Positions 47,225 to 55,365 of a DNA stretch of 64,000 nt are shown here, piece after piece; position 1 is the first letter of the stretch, and the number at the start of each line of letters is the position of its first letter. The stretch spans positions 3,665,501 to 3,729,500 of the forward strand of contig NZ_CP091037.1 of the NCBI RefSeq assembly GCF_021534965.1, given 5' to 3'. Position numbers and translations under genes: made by a program. The DNA comes from Muricauda sp. SCSIO 65647 (GTDB taxonomy: Bacteria > Bacteroidota > Bacteroidia > Flavobacteriales > Flavobacteriaceae). A model generated the notes under the pieces. The model saw nothing but the letters and a program-made list of their open reading frames with translations. It was not told where the DNA came from and ran no database searches.

Positions 47225-49522
47225 TCAATTCGCCGTAATGGCGAAGTCATCTACATAAAAGGTCACGTCTGCCGGTGTATTGCCTCCGTCAATATTACCA
47301 GGTTTAACGACTAACATGGTGTATACGGTTTCGTCCATGCTGTTTGGAAATGCATTGGCAGATAAATCAAAAGACATTTCTACCCACTCATTGGCCGAAG
47401 TCAGGGTCTGGTTATACGGCGCTGGATTACCAATCATACCACCATCATTGGGTATAGCGACAATCTCCAATCGTATTTCTTGATTGGGCAATGTACTATA
47501 TATTTTAAAGGTAATGGTAGAATTGTTGGTAAATGTACCCGTAGCAAATACATTCTGAAAACCACCAAATCCGTCGGCACCACTAGGCTTTGTAAATTGA
47601 TATACTTTGTCAGAGGTATTGATACCACCAGAAACGGGATTGTCAACAATTTCCTTAGTCTGCAATGAACCAAAAGATTCATTGAACCCTTCACAGTTTT
47701 CAAAGTCTACCGGAAAGGCGGTAACATCCATAGTGGGGCCACCGGAGCATCCACCTCCTCCAGAACTTCCGTTGCTGCACAGCCTTATGTTGTCGAACTG
47801 TATGGTCCAGTCAGCGCTGCCGTCGCCCGCCGTGCCGTTGTCCATGATGAGCGTGATGGCGGTGACGGCGCCCATATTGCCCGCCACGGCGCTAAAGTCA
47901 TAGGTGATGGTCTCCCAGCCCGTTCCGGACGTTGGAACGATCACCTCGATGTTCAGCCCCTCCAACTTGAACAGGAGCTGCCTCACGGCTACCGAGTACA
48001 CGTCTATCGAGAACACGCCCGAGTCGAAATCGATGTCAGGGTCGACCTCAATGGTGATGCCCCCGAAGACCTCGCCCGCATTCTTGACATACTGCCCCAC
48101 TTTGGCGCTCATGTTCACCGAAGTGTCGGGATTGTCGATGATTGTACCGACCCCGCCGCCAAAATTGCTGAAGATGCTGTCGTCAGACGCTTCGAAGTCG
48201 TTCACCAGTTCACCACCGGCACAGGCCTCTAGTGTATTGCCCCCGCCCGAGCTTTCGTTGCTGCACAGCCTTATGTTGTCGAACTGTATGGTCCAGTCAG
48301 CGCTGCCGTCGCCCGCAGTGCCGTTGTCCATGATGAGCGTGATGGCGGTGACGGCGCCCATATTGCCCGCCACGGCGCTAAAGTCATAGGTGATGGTCTC
48401 CCAGCCCGTTCCGGACGTTGGAACGATCACCTCGATGTTCAGCCCCTCCAACTTGAACAGGAGCTGCCTCACGGCTACCGAGTACACGTCTATTGAGAAC
48501 ACGCCCGAGTCGAAATCGATGTCAGGGTCGACCTCAATGGTGATGCCCCCGAAGACCTCGCCCGCATTCTTGACATACTGCCCCACTTTGGCGCTCATGT
48601 TCACCGAAGTGTCGGGATTGTCGATGATCGTACCGACCCCGCCGCCAAAATTGCTGAAGATGCTGTCGTCGGACGCTTCGAAGTCGTTCACCAGTTCACC
48701 GCCGGCACAGGCCTCAATGGAACCGCCCATATTACCGCCCGATGTGGTTTCTACTTGCTCAACATCATCAATGTAGAAAGTACCTGCCGTGGTACCTGGG
48801 CCATCAACAAATAAGGTCAGTCTAGAAAAACTGTCAGAAGAAGTGAAATCAAAGGAAATCATCTCCCAGCCGGTTCCGCCATGACTTGCCGTAACTTCTG
48901 TATCGGTACCGGTTCCCTCTTCCAATTTCAACAACACATCTATGGGTGCATCTGACCAAAAATTCATGGTGACGGTCTTGTCATCCGTTAAATCCAAAGG
49001 CATTCCCAAATTGAAAAAGATGCCTTCAAACTCGGCCCCAATATTGGTAATGGCCCCTACTTGCGATGCAACATCGTTGGACCCCCCAGGTGCTGGATTG
49101 GCCACAATTTCAAAAGCCGCCCCACCAAACGTACCCACATCGTAATTTACATTCGAATCGTCAAAGGTAATCGGTGTGGTAATCGATTCTGGAACCACAA
49201 TGACCAATTGGTCTTCAAAAGTACTGGAAGCCCCCGCGTTGTTTGAAGCAGTGAGCGTAACCGTGTAGGTACCCGTTTCATAGGTTTTTACCGGGTCGAT
49301 TTCAGTCGATGTGGTTCCATCCCCAAAATTCCATTCAAATGAATCTGCATTTTCTGACAGATTGATAAATGTTACGGTACCCGAGTCTTCAATGAACGTT
49401 TGCGTAAATCTAGCTATGATCTCAGGAAGTTTATTGGCATCGTCATCGTCTTCACATCCTAAAAAGGACATGGCCAAAATCATGACGAAAAGAATTCTGG
49501 CTTTAATTGGTACTAGTCTCAT
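47225..49522 (-). CDS. PKD-domain lipoprotein with four carbohydrate-binding-like modules
   Basis: 765 residues. Signal peptide with lipobox SFLGC. Domains in order: PKD (about 35-115, with FEWNFGDGTTSTEIDPVKTYETGTYTVTLTASN); a jelly-roll, CBM-like module (about 120-265); two identical modules (about 270-422 and 432-584); and a last related module (about 595-765). Each module ends in a strand like FYIDDVEQ or IQFDNIRLC. No catalytic motif is visible. It is probably a surface glycan-binding protein for laminarin. The duplicated modules are markedly richer in G+C than the rest of the gene. Confidence 0.8.
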   Translation of the reverse strand: MRLVPIKARILFVMILAMSFLGCEDDDDANKLPEIIARFTQTFIEDSGTVTFINLSENADSFEWNFGDGTTSTEIDPVKTYETGTYTVTLTASNNAGASSTFEDQLVIVVPESITTPITFDDSNVNYDVGTFGGAAFEIVANPAPGGSNDVASQVGAITNIGAEFEGIFFNLGMPLDLTDDKTVTMNFWSDAPIDVLLKLEEGTGTDTEVTASHGGTGWEMISFDFTSSDSFSRLTLFVDGPGTTAGTFYIDDVEQVETTSGGNMGGSIEACAGGELVNDFEASDDSIFSNFGGGVGTIIDNPDTSVNMSAKVGQYVKNAGEVFGGITIEVDPDIDFDSGVFSIDVYSVAVRQLLFKLEGLNIEVIVPTSGTGWETITYDFSAVAGNMGAVTAITLIMDNGTAGDGSADWTIQFDNIRLCSNESSGGGNTLEACAGGELVNDFEASDDSIFSNFGGGVGTIIDNPDTSVNMSAKVGQYVKNAGEVFGGITIEVDPDIDFDSGVFSIDVYSVAVRQLLFKLEGLNIEVIVPTSGTGWETITYDFSAVAGNMGAVTAITLIMDNGTAGDGSADWTIQFDNIRLCSNGSSGGGGCSGGPTMDVTAFPVDFENCEGFNESFGSLQTKEIVDNPVSGGINTSDKVYQFTKPSGADGFGGFQNVFATGTFTNNSTITFKIYSTLPNQEIRLEIVAIPNDGGMIGNPAPYNQTLTSANEWVEMSFDLSANAFPNSMDETVYTMLVVKPGNIDGGNTPADVTFYVDDFAITAN
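47771..48229 (-). repeat. Intragenic 459-bp module, second copy in protein order
   Basis: Identical to 48257-48715 except for five substitutions that I can see (for example CGCCGTGCC versus CGCAGTGCC and TCTATCGAG versus TCTATTGAG). All are silent: the two translated modules are the same residue for residue. The offset is 486 bases, an exact multiple of three. Confidence 0.93.
48257..48715 (-). repeat. Intragenic 459-bp module, first copy in protein order
   Basis: First of the two identical modules as read in the protein (starting EACAGGELVNDFEASDDS). It is separated from the next by a short Ser/Gly-rich linker. Codon choice here is strongly G/C-ending, unlike the flanking modules of the same gene. 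Confidence 0.93.
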
Positions 49523-49534
49523 TTTTTATAGAAG

Positions 49535-50401
49535 TTAGTTTAGTTTATTATCAAATACTCTCTCATATTCATATACTCTCACATAGTCCACTATCATGGT
49601 TTGTGGAAACTCGGTCTCTTCATTGGGCATACCTACAAAAGTGCCCCCTACCGCAAGATTCACCAGAATAAAGAAAGGCTTGTCAAAAACCCAAGGACCT
49701 GTTACATCTTCTGGGGTAATTTGATTGTACAGTACATCATCAACATAGAAGTTTACAAATTCAGGACCCCACTCAATACCAAAAATGTGGAACCCCGTAT
49801 CAAAGCGGTCGTTTTCAAGGGTAAACTCTTTAGAAATCGCCTCTCCGGCCGAGTATCCCGGACCATGAACGCTTCCAATCAGTACAGAAGGTTCTTGGCC
49901 CCTATATTCCATGATATCAATTTCTCCGGCTCCTGGCCATGGGTTTTCATCAATATCTGCGCCCAACATCCAAAATGCGGGCCAAATACCTTGACCCCAA
50001 GGCAAACGAATTCGAGCTTCAAACCTTCCATATTTTTGCTCAAACAAGTCTTTGGTCAACAATCTTGCAGAGGTAAATTGGGCTCCTTCAAAAGATTCTT
50101 CACGGGCGGTAATCAGCAATACTCCATTTTCTACAATTACGTTTTCAGAACGATCTGTATAATATTGTAGCTCTTGATTGCCCCAGCCATCACCATCGGG
50201 CCCTCTACCAATATCGTAGGCCCAAAGACTTTGATCGGGTGCGCCGTCAGAATCAAATTCGTCAGCTAAAACTAGGGTGGTCAACGTAGTTACCATCTGC
50301 TCATCATCGGTCTCACAGCCTAAAAAAACCACTGTGACCACAAATAATGCTGAACAAAAAAGAGATGTTCCAATTCTTTTATAATTCGATGTCTTATTCA
50401 T
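49535..50401 (-). CDS. GH16-family endo-beta-1,3-glucanase (laminarinase) lipoprotein
   Basis: 288 residues. The signal peptide ends in lipobox VFLGC. The GH16 catalytic motif is GEIDIMEYRG with nucleophile Glu160 and acid/base Glu165. The substrate-cleft sequence RFEARIRLPWGQGIWPAFWMLG and the FHIFGIEWGPEFVNFYVDD stretch match the laminarinase subfamily (GH16_3) rather than agarases or carrageenases. It should cut laminarin at the cell surface. It lies 18 bases after the binding-protein gene and 12 bases before the PKD-protein gene. Confidence 0.92.
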   Translation of the reverse strand: MNKTSNYKRIGTSLFCSALFVVTVVFLGCETDDEQMVTTLTTLVLADEFDSDGAPDQSLWAYDIGRGPDGDGWGNQELQYYTDRSENVIVENGVLLITAREESFEGAQFTSARLLTKDLFEQKYGRFEARIRLPWGQGIWPAFWMLGADIDENPWPGAGEIDIMEYRGQEPSVLIGSVHGPGYSAGEAISKEFTLENDRFDTGFHIFGIEWGPEFVNFYVDDVLYNQITPEDVTGPWVFDKPFFILVNLAVGGTFVGMPNEETEFPQTMIVDYVRVYEYERVFDNKLN

Positions 50402-50419
50402 ATTTGCATTTTTTTGTCC

Positions 50420-51865
50420 CTACTCTCTGTAGAGGTATATGTTGTCAACTGATATATTTGAAATAGTACTTGAAACGAAGCTTACCTGTGCAAGGTTACT
50501 GGTACTGGTCAAGCCTGTAAATCCTCCACCCGTTCCATTGGAAAAGCCGGTAAGCGGTATGTCTATACCGACCCATTCACCACTTGCCAATTGTGAATCG
50601 TCAATGGGCGTTGCTGCACCGACCGAATCATCAGAGTTCAAACCGTTGGCGACCCCATTGGCGCCAAAATCAGCCAGCTCGATGGTCAACGCATCGCCCG
50701 CATCAAGGGCCTCATCAATTTTTACATCAACATGAATATGGGTCATTTGGGTGGCGTCTACGGTTGGATTGGAAAACTCTACCGACACAAAGTTTAGATT
50801 GGTATAGCGAATAACGCTTTGGTCGGCAACCGCTATTGCCCCGCCAAGGGTCGTGGAACCACCAAAAAATCCATTAAAAAAGTCAACATTTATATTGTTG
50901 TACGAATCGCTAAATATCGAAATCACGTCTTCAGGGTTTCGTGCTGGCGGAATGGGCGCAAAGTCAAAGGGCCCCAATACGTTCAACTGCAAAGAACCAG
51001 CAGCGGCAACATTTGCCAAAGTAGCCGTGATATTGGCCTCACCAATCGCCAATACTGATACGACCCCCAACTCATTTACAGTGGCAACCGCATTGTCTGA
51101 AGATTCAAAATCAAAATAAGAAGGTTTTACCAATACCGTTACATTGTCTCCTGAGCCCACATTGAACGTCTGGGTGAGACCGGTCAATGTAATCGGGATA
51201 TCCAAGAAGGCTTCTTGTGCTACATCGGCACCGTTCAAAATAGCAGGTCTAGCCTGAGCCACCGTACCTAATTTTTCAAATTTGATTTCATCGAACCAAA
51301 GAACGTATCCGCTTTCATCGTCTTCATTCTCTGCACCTTCGGCCAACCAGAACAAGCCTGTTAGGTTATTTAACTTTGAGGCATCCGGTATCGGAATCAC
51401 ATATTTCTCCCATCGGGTACTGACCAGCAAATTTTGCATCGTCACCTGAAATTTATTGTTGGTACTACCATCGATACCAAATCCTATTTCATTAATGTCT
51501 GCCGCTTTGGATGCCTTGGCATAAAATGTTAACGCATCAAAACCAGAGACATCTCTATTAGCCGTTGTATTAAAAGCAGCACCTACAAAACCATTGCCAA
51601 AAGCGGGCACATCAAATCGCATTGATGCGCTGCCCGCAAAAGCCTCGTCGGTATCTACGCTAAAAGCTTCAGGGTCAGCACCACCGTCCACAAAGGGAAA
51701 ATAGTCCAATCCTGCAGAAAAAGTATCGATGAAGACATCGCCATTCGGCGGGAAGGTGGCAAACTCCACATCATCTGAAAAGTCTCTTTCACAGCTTGAA
51801 AAAGCAATGAGCGTCAAGCCAAAAAGAAGTACAAAACGTGTATTGATATATTTAGAATTTTTCAT
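50420..51865 (-). CDS. Surface glycan-binding-type lipoprotein (CBM-like, Ig-like, CBM-like)
   Basis: 481 residues. The signal peptide ends in lipobox AFSSC. Order: a jelly-roll module (about 40-195, ending GYVLWFDEIKFEKLG); a bacterial Ig-like BIG2-type domain (about 215-300, with NVTVLVKPSYFDFESSDNAVATVNELGVVSVLAIGEANITAT); and a second jelly-roll module (about 305-481, ending ISNISVDNIYLYRE). No catalytic motif is visible. The arrangement is typical of surface glycan-binding proteins that sit next to SusD in polysaccharide loci, but here there is no SusD. It starts 12 bases after the glycosidase-barrel fusion gene. Confidence 0.78.
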   Translation of the reverse strand: MKNSKYINTRFVLLFGLTLIAFSSCERDFSDDVEFATFPPNGDVFIDTFSAGLDYFPFVDGGADPEAFSVDTDEAFAGSASMRFDVPAFGNGFVGAAFNTTANRDVSGFDALTFYAKASKAADINEIGFGIDGSTNNKFQVTMQNLLVSTRWEKYVIPIPDASKLNNLTGLFWLAEGAENEDDESGYVLWFDEIKFEKLGTVAQARPAILNGADVAQEAFLDIPITLTGLTQTFNVGSGDNVTVLVKPSYFDFESSDNAVATVNELGVVSVLAIGEANITATLANVAAAGSLQLNVLGPFDFAPIPPARNPEDVISIFSDSYNNINVDFFNGFFGGSTTLGGAIAVADQSVIRYTNLNFVSVEFSNPTVDATQMTHIHVDVKIDEALDAGDALTIELADFGANGVANGLNSDDSVGAATPIDDSQLASGEWVGIDIPLTGFSNGTGGGFTGLTSTSNLAQVSFVSSTISNISVDNIYLYRE

Positions 51866-51877
51866 TTTTCAATCTTT

Positions 51878-54800
51878 TTATTTCCCAATATTGATGTGTA
51901 TATAGGTCATGATTTCCCATTCGTTGCCGTTGTCAAACCCGACCGGACTTATCGTGGGCTCATTTGAAGATCCTTCCCCGGCATTTGGTAAATATCTCGG
52001 TGAGAATTCATTCAGCGATCGCCATATGCCACGTATGCCCACCTGTGTACTTGGCAAAATGAACCAATCGGGCTTGCCCAAGGTGGTCGATATATCCAAC
52101 ATCAATTGTACCGGGTAGGTCAAGTTGAAGTCTCGATGGTAGTCAAATGGACCCCAATCATTGATTTTTTGTTCGTAGCGCAGCTTGAAGTTTTTGTAGA
52201 TCATTCGAACGTCTCCGCCAAAACGATTGATCAATCGTTGTGAATCTCCATTTCCTTGTCCGTTACCGTAGTAAAAATTACCGATAATGCCTAGGTCCGG
52301 GCCAATTTTTGAGACCATTCTAGAATGAACCTCCCAAAGGTCTTGCGCTGGTGCTGAATTGGGAAAGGCGAAGAACGTACGATCGGCCTGGAAACCGATA
52401 TGGGCATCCATGGTCGTGGGCAGGTGACGGTATACAAAGCCCAGATTCATGGCGAACTTGGCATCTTCGGCCCTGTCATTGTCCCATTCATACATCCAAG
52501 TACCTGGTGTAGGGTCATAGGTGAAAAGTATCTCCCCAGCTGTGGTTTCACGGTTCGCCCGAACGGAGAAAGGATCATCAATAATATTCCGCAATCGCCC
52601 AGGGCCTTGAACATCTTGTGGCATGGCCTCAACCAGTGGTTTTTGCCACATAAAATTGGGCGCGATCTGAAAATTTCCCGCAGCAAAAGTAAATCCTGAG
52701 AACACACTGGTAACATTACCGCTTCCGGTATCTCTCAGTTTCCAACCCGTAAAGGTGAGTGTTTGGTCGGCACCGCCATTTGCAATTAGGCCCATTGCCG
52801 ACGCCTGGCCATACCAATTGAATTTTCCACCCTCATAGGTAATCTTTGCCTTTCCTCCCCAATTATCGCTTGACTGGATTCTATCTTCAAAAACCACATA
52901 ATCACCCGGGGTTCCGGTGACGTCTTGAAAGGCGATGCCATTCAATGGGCTACCTGCCCAAACACCGCCCAATGTGATGCCAAACTTGCCAAACTCACGT
53001 TCGATGGCGATAGAGGCCCTTTCAGTGGGCCAAGGTGGAATGACACCACTACGTACTTGGTTGACATCTAAAACACGGCGGCCGTTTTCATCTAAAACGA
53101 CATCGGTTTCAAAGTCCCTGTGATAGATACCGGTAATATCAAACTTGCCAATATGCCTTTTGTACTTGAAGAGCATGGTCGGATTGGCCCCCCACCACAA
53201 CTGCGGCCCCACAGCTACTTTCAAGCCTTTCAACACACCTTTGCCGTCAAGTTCCGCTCCTAGTATTTCTCCATTATAGATATCGAGGTTCGGACCATAA
53301 TTGGCTTCAGGATAAAAGCCAAAAAAGTCTCCTTCATACCCCCAGTGGTAATGCCCGGTTCTATAAAAGCCCCTTATATCGAACTCTTTTGCATTCCATT
53401 CAAATTCAGCTTGGTACACCCGTACCCTATTTACATCTGAAACAACCACATCTCCCTGATCGGTACTCACATCGATCGGACGGGCATTGTTCTCATAAAA
53501 AATCTCATTGATGGGGTTTTGTGCCACGTTTCCGACAACGTTGACATTAACCTCTGCCCGCATGTTCGGGGCCGGATTTCCTTCCACTCCAACGAAGTAC
53601 GACTGCAAATGGTCAAATCCCAATTGATTGGGGAACGTATTCGGGTCGTCTGGATTTGGGGTATCGGGAGTTGTTATAAGACTGCCGCCGGTACTAAAGG
53701 TGGCAAACTTGGCCTGAAGGTTGCTAATTCTAAGCAAGTTACTTTGCTCTCCCTGCAAAGCCGCTTTGTCACCCCGAGCCTTCAATACGGCATCCATCAA
53801 TTCGATGTTATCAAAGTGGTTCTGTACAAAATTTAGGTCCACCCCTTCACCGTAAGGATCCACTTGATGGGCCTCTTTCAGTGCATAGTAGGCGGCACGG
53901 GGATATAGGTCATAAAGCCCCCTTGGATTTGTAGCGCCCTTGGCACAGATACCGAACCATTCTTCGTTCATGTTATTGGCTCCCACTTTTGCCAGATCAC
54001 GTGCGTAGCCACCATTAGACCATGAAGCATTGTTGTCATGCACATCGGCATTTTTTCTATCGTCAAAACCAAATTTCCACCAACCATCACTGAACTGAAA
54101 AGTAAACCCTCCAATGGAATTGCCTGCTTTGCCAAGGCCAGCAGCATTCTCATATATTTCTTTCCAATTGCCCACCATGTAATAGGCCTGTGACAACTGG
54201 TCTTCCTTGTTCTCAATGGCATTGAATGCATCGGCTCCGAACTCAGTGAACATAACGGGCTTGTTCAATTTGTCTTTGACCACTTGAAACATATCACCGA
54301 ATGAAACCCCGCGATAGGTGTTGGTTCCATAGATATCCACATCTTCACATTCATCTGCAACGATGTCTATGAACAAGACGTCTCCGTTACAAATGGCCAC
54401 GGGGTGGTTGGCGTCCAGTTCTTTCATCTTTTTGGCCGCCTCGTTCATTAATCTGTACATAGGCCGTCCCCTGCTCTCCCCTATAAATTGTATTCTACCT
54501 TCATCATCGGGAAAATCTTCGGTTTCGGCCCCGGCCCAGAACAACCCATAGTTATTTTCGTTGCCCAACAGATACATCAGAAGCCCAGGCGTATTTTTGT
54601 AGCCTTGTACCAAATTTTCGATTTCCGTCATTAAAAACTCTGCGGTTTTGGGGTCATCATAAATAGTGACCGGTGTCCAAACACCATCCAAGGTCAAGCC
54701 ATATCGACCAAAGGAGTGATTGAGCATTGTGTAGATCCCGTAATTCTCATAGATGTATTTGATCCATTTTGCCGGAACACCTGTATATTGGCGAATAACA

Positions 54801-55063
54801 TTGACCCCCATATTTTTTAACAGGGACATTTCGGTATCAAGACCGGCTTTGATGACATCATCTGACTTTTCCCAAAATTTGGCATTCACGGTATTGGTGC
54901 CAATGGGTATGTAATCCCAGTTCATACCATTGATCATGAAATCCTTACCGTTGACCACCAACTTTTGGCCTTCTCCTTCGTCTACCACGACCACCTTGTC
55001 TGTCTGGGCATAGATTCCGGCCACAAACAAAAAGAGAAGTAATCTCAGCAAATTTTTTTTCAT
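51878..55063 (-). CDS. Clan GH-A glycosidase fused to an outer-membrane beta-barrel (porin-like)
   Basis: 1061 residues from the ATG at 55063, which gives a clean signal peptide (MKKNLLRLLLFLFVAGIYAQ). An upstream in-frame extension is basic and unlikely to be used. Residues about 25-385 form a TIM-barrel glycosidase: MNGMNWDYIPIG-like start, acid/base Glu169 in LLGNENNYG, nucleophile Glu274 in VMFTEFGADAF. A linker (about 385-480) follows. Residues about 485-1061 alternate polar and hydrophobic residues in long strands with turns (VAVGPQLWWGANPTMLFKYKR, FDITGIYHRDFETDVV, FNWYGQASAMGLIA, MNLGFVYRHL, YEQKINDWGPFDY). That pattern indicates an outer-membrane barrel of many strands. The glycosidase family is not certain (GH2-like, GH5-like or GH158-like). 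It is the first gene of the operon. Confidence 0.78.
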   Translation of the reverse strand: MKKNLLRLLLFLFVAGIYAQTDKVVVVDEGEGQKLVVNGKDFMINGMNWDYIPIGTNTVNAKFWEKSDDVIKAGLDTEMSLLKNMGVNVIRQYTGVPAKWIKYIYENYGIYTMLNHSFGRYGLTLDGVWTPVTIYDDPKTAEFLMTEIENLVQGYKNTPGLLMYLLGNENNYGLFWAGAETEDFPDDEGRIQFIGESRGRPMYRLMNEAAKKMKELDANHPVAICNGDVLFIDIVADECEDVDIYGTNTYRGVSFGDMFQVVKDKLNKPVMFTEFGADAFNAIENKEDQLSQAYYMVGNWKEIYENAAGLGKAGNSIGGFTFQFSDGWWKFGFDDRKNADVHDNNASWSNGGYARDLAKVGANNMNEEWFGICAKGATNPRGLYDLYPRAAYYALKEAHQVDPYGEGVDLNFVQNHFDNIELMDAVLKARGDKAALQGEQSNLLRISNLQAKFATFSTGGSLITTPDTPNPDDPNTFPNQLGFDHLQSYFVGVEGNPAPNMRAEVNVNVVGNVAQNPINEIFYENNARPIDVSTDQGDVVVSDVNRVRVYQAEFEWNAKEFDIRGFYRTGHYHWGYEGDFFGFYPEANYGPNLDIYNGEILGAELDGKGVLKGLKVAVGPQLWWGANPTMLFKYKRHIGKFDITGIYHRDFETDVVLDENGRRVLDVNQVRSGVIPPWPTERASIAIEREFGKFGITLGGVWAGSPLNGIAFQDVTGTPGDYVVFEDRIQSSDNWGGKAKITYEGGKFNWYGQASAMGLIANGGADQTLTFTGWKLRDTGSGNVTSVFSGFTFAAGNFQIAPNFMWQKPLVEAMPQDVQGPGRLRNIIDDPFSVRANRETTAGEILFTYDPTPGTWMYEWDNDRAEDAKFAMNLGFVYRHLPTTMDAHIGFQADRTFFAFPNSAPAQDLWEVHSRMVSKIGPDLGIIGNFYYGNGQGNGDSQRLINRFGGDVRMIYKNFKLRYEQKINDWGPFDYHRDFNLTYPVQLMLDISTTLGKPDWFILPSTQVGIRGIWRSLNEFSPRYLPNAGEGSSNEPTISPVGFDNGNEWEIMTYIHINIGK

Positions 55064-55365
55064 AATAGTTTGAGTTAAAGTTTGTTGTTCGATAAAGGAA
55101 AGCATCGTGCCCATTTTTGAGATGTGAAAAAGACACCAACGTCTTCCCCTTTTTCGCATCTCTAAACATATCTTAAAAAAATATCAACCCCATAAAAAAC
55201 ACCTCAACAAAAAATATACATGGCAAAAAAAAGAGCGGTTTGTTGACACATTGGCAAGGAACCGATTTATACAGGAGTTTTCAGACCATGGAGCTGCTCG
55301 CTTTTTGTCGAAAAATTAGATTTGTATAGGTATTGTTGAGGTATTGGCTGAAGAATGTACAGAAT
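55064..55365. promoter_or_regulatory. Control region of the beta-glucan operon
   Basis: About 300 bases between the regulator stop and the first operon ATG, both on the minus strand. A 10-base inverted repeat, ACCTCAACAA at 55201-55210 and TTGTTGAGGT at 55333-55342, spans it with a 122-base spacer. A weak -7-like TATGTTTA (minus strand, about 55164-55171) is present, but no clear -33 element. No gene is seen. Confidence 0.4.

Noticed and set aside
47607-48776. Plus-strand open frames of 100-160 codons with repeated sequence opposite the PKD-protein gene
   Set aside because: They mirror the duplicated GC-rich modules on the minus strand; the minus-strand gene has signal peptide, domains and operon context.
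55064-55159. N-terminal extension of the glycosidase-barrel gene to 55159
   Set aside because: The extra residues are basic and place the obvious signal peptide internally; the ATG at 55063 gives a standard exported start.
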